Shown: positions 63,331-64,000 of the stretch, one piece after another
How positions within the stretch are numbered: the first letter of the stretch is position 1
How the letters are laid out: the number at the start of each line of letters is the position of its first letter
NCBI GenBank assembly: GCA_949316495.1
Contig: OX439003.1
Coordinates: forward strand, 21,265,198-21,329,197
Direction: 5' to 3'
DNA: 64,000 bases
Origin: Amphiduros pacificus
Lineage: Eukaryota > Annelida > Polychaeta > Phyllodocida > Hesionidae
The notes under the pieces: model-generated
Database searches by the model: none
What the model was told of the DNA's origin: nothing
The model's input: only the letters and a program-made list of their open reading frames with translations
Translations under genes and position numbers: made by a program

Positions 63331-64000
63331 GGTGTATATCTTTGGGAAGGAAATGGGGGACATTTTGATAAATGAGGAACGTTTCCTGCTAATCTCAATC
63401 TTTGTTATATATTGCTCACATTATTGTTCCGTGATTATATACATTAAGTAATTTATTTTAAACTTTGGTTGGGAATACATTTATAGCAAAAAGGTTGAGA
63501 ACTCACATACTCGTTTGCAAATATTCCGAAGGACCTATTTTACGTTAGAAATGTATTTTGTCATGATGTGTACCCAAATTAATTAACAAAACAGATATCA
63601 TTAACGGTAAATGTTCAGAAGAACAAAACAATATATTGTGTTTTATTGTAAGGGTTATTTCATTGCAGTTTTAATCACGCTCGGTGAATTGATTCTTTTC
63701 CGTGATAATAATTACATTTGTGACACAAAATTTACTAAGCAGACTACGAAGAATGAGAAAAAACACACTTTGAAGAAAGAAATAACCCGATTACTTTTTT
63801 TAAAGAATAATAAAAACTTATCAAAATGACTGTTGTGGTTTCTTTCTGTCTGCAGTTGCAAGATTCATGTCAAGATTTACAGGTTTTCGTGCAGTCCTAC
63901 CTTGGGTACCTCAGTAGGAAAGAGTTTTAGCGTTACAGTTTTCAAGCTTTATATATTTTATGATGTGTTTCTCGGTTGGTATCTGACATTTTGTTCACGA
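63331..64000. other. AT-rich right end of window
   Basis: No gene is recognised. A Lys-rich 72-codon open frame at 63611-63829 has AT-rich codon use and no domain, and is probably chance. If 63.1 kb is a promoter, this would be intron. Confidence 0.45.

Overview
This is an animal genomic window dominated by non-coding DNA, and it holds one gene that can be recognised with confidence: a Zic-family (Zic/odd-paired) C2H2 zinc-finger transcription factor. It lies on the + strand in two coding exons (9392-10496 and 18879-19447) split by an 8.4 kb intron. The joined reading frame is 557 codons plus stop. The fifth finger has four residues between its cysteines instead of the two recalled for vertebrate ZIC1-3. 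Together with the finger linkers and the C-terminal tail, this points to a non-vertebrate bilaterian, most likely a spiralian such as a mollusc. The species itself cannot be read from the sequence.

Layout. 1-2574: unique sequence without a recognisable gene. 2575-3062: pyrimidine-rich tandem array (55-bp unit). 3063-8899: unique, no gene. 8900-9391: Zic promoter and leader. 9392-19447: Zic coding exons and intron. 19448 to about 20510: Zic 3' UTR. 20511-33689: about 13 kb without a gene, with several blocks that look like regulatory DNA. 33690-34440: 30-bp tandem array. 34441-39715: CpG-rich islet and two of the best enhancer-like blocks. 39716-41235: 35-bp tandem array. 42250-42475: 18/21-bp array. 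43845-44795: 65-bp array. 45.7-46.0 kb: a compact group of CTCF-like and YY1-like motifs. 46-58 kb: unique sequence with GC-rich islets and more CTCF-like motifs. 58455-62016: a 3.6 kb array of a 39-bp unit. 62017-64000: unique sequence with a promoter-like segment near 63.1-63.3 kb.

How it fits together. A lone developmental regulator in a gene desert is the usual arrangement for Zic loci. The 30 kb from 3.1 to 33.7 kb, which holds the gene and its near flanks, has no minisatellite, while six arrays lie outside it. CTCF-like cores are more frequent than chance and are mostly distal to the gene, which suggests that the right half of the window may hold a domain boundary. This is inference from motifs and needs chromatin data. 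No rRNA, tRNA, CRISPR array, retroviral or Polinton-like element, or transposase gene was recognised. The very long open frames at 2.7-3.1, 33.6-34.5, 39.7-41.3, 43.8-44.9 and 58.4-62.1 kb are products of tandem repetition, not genes.
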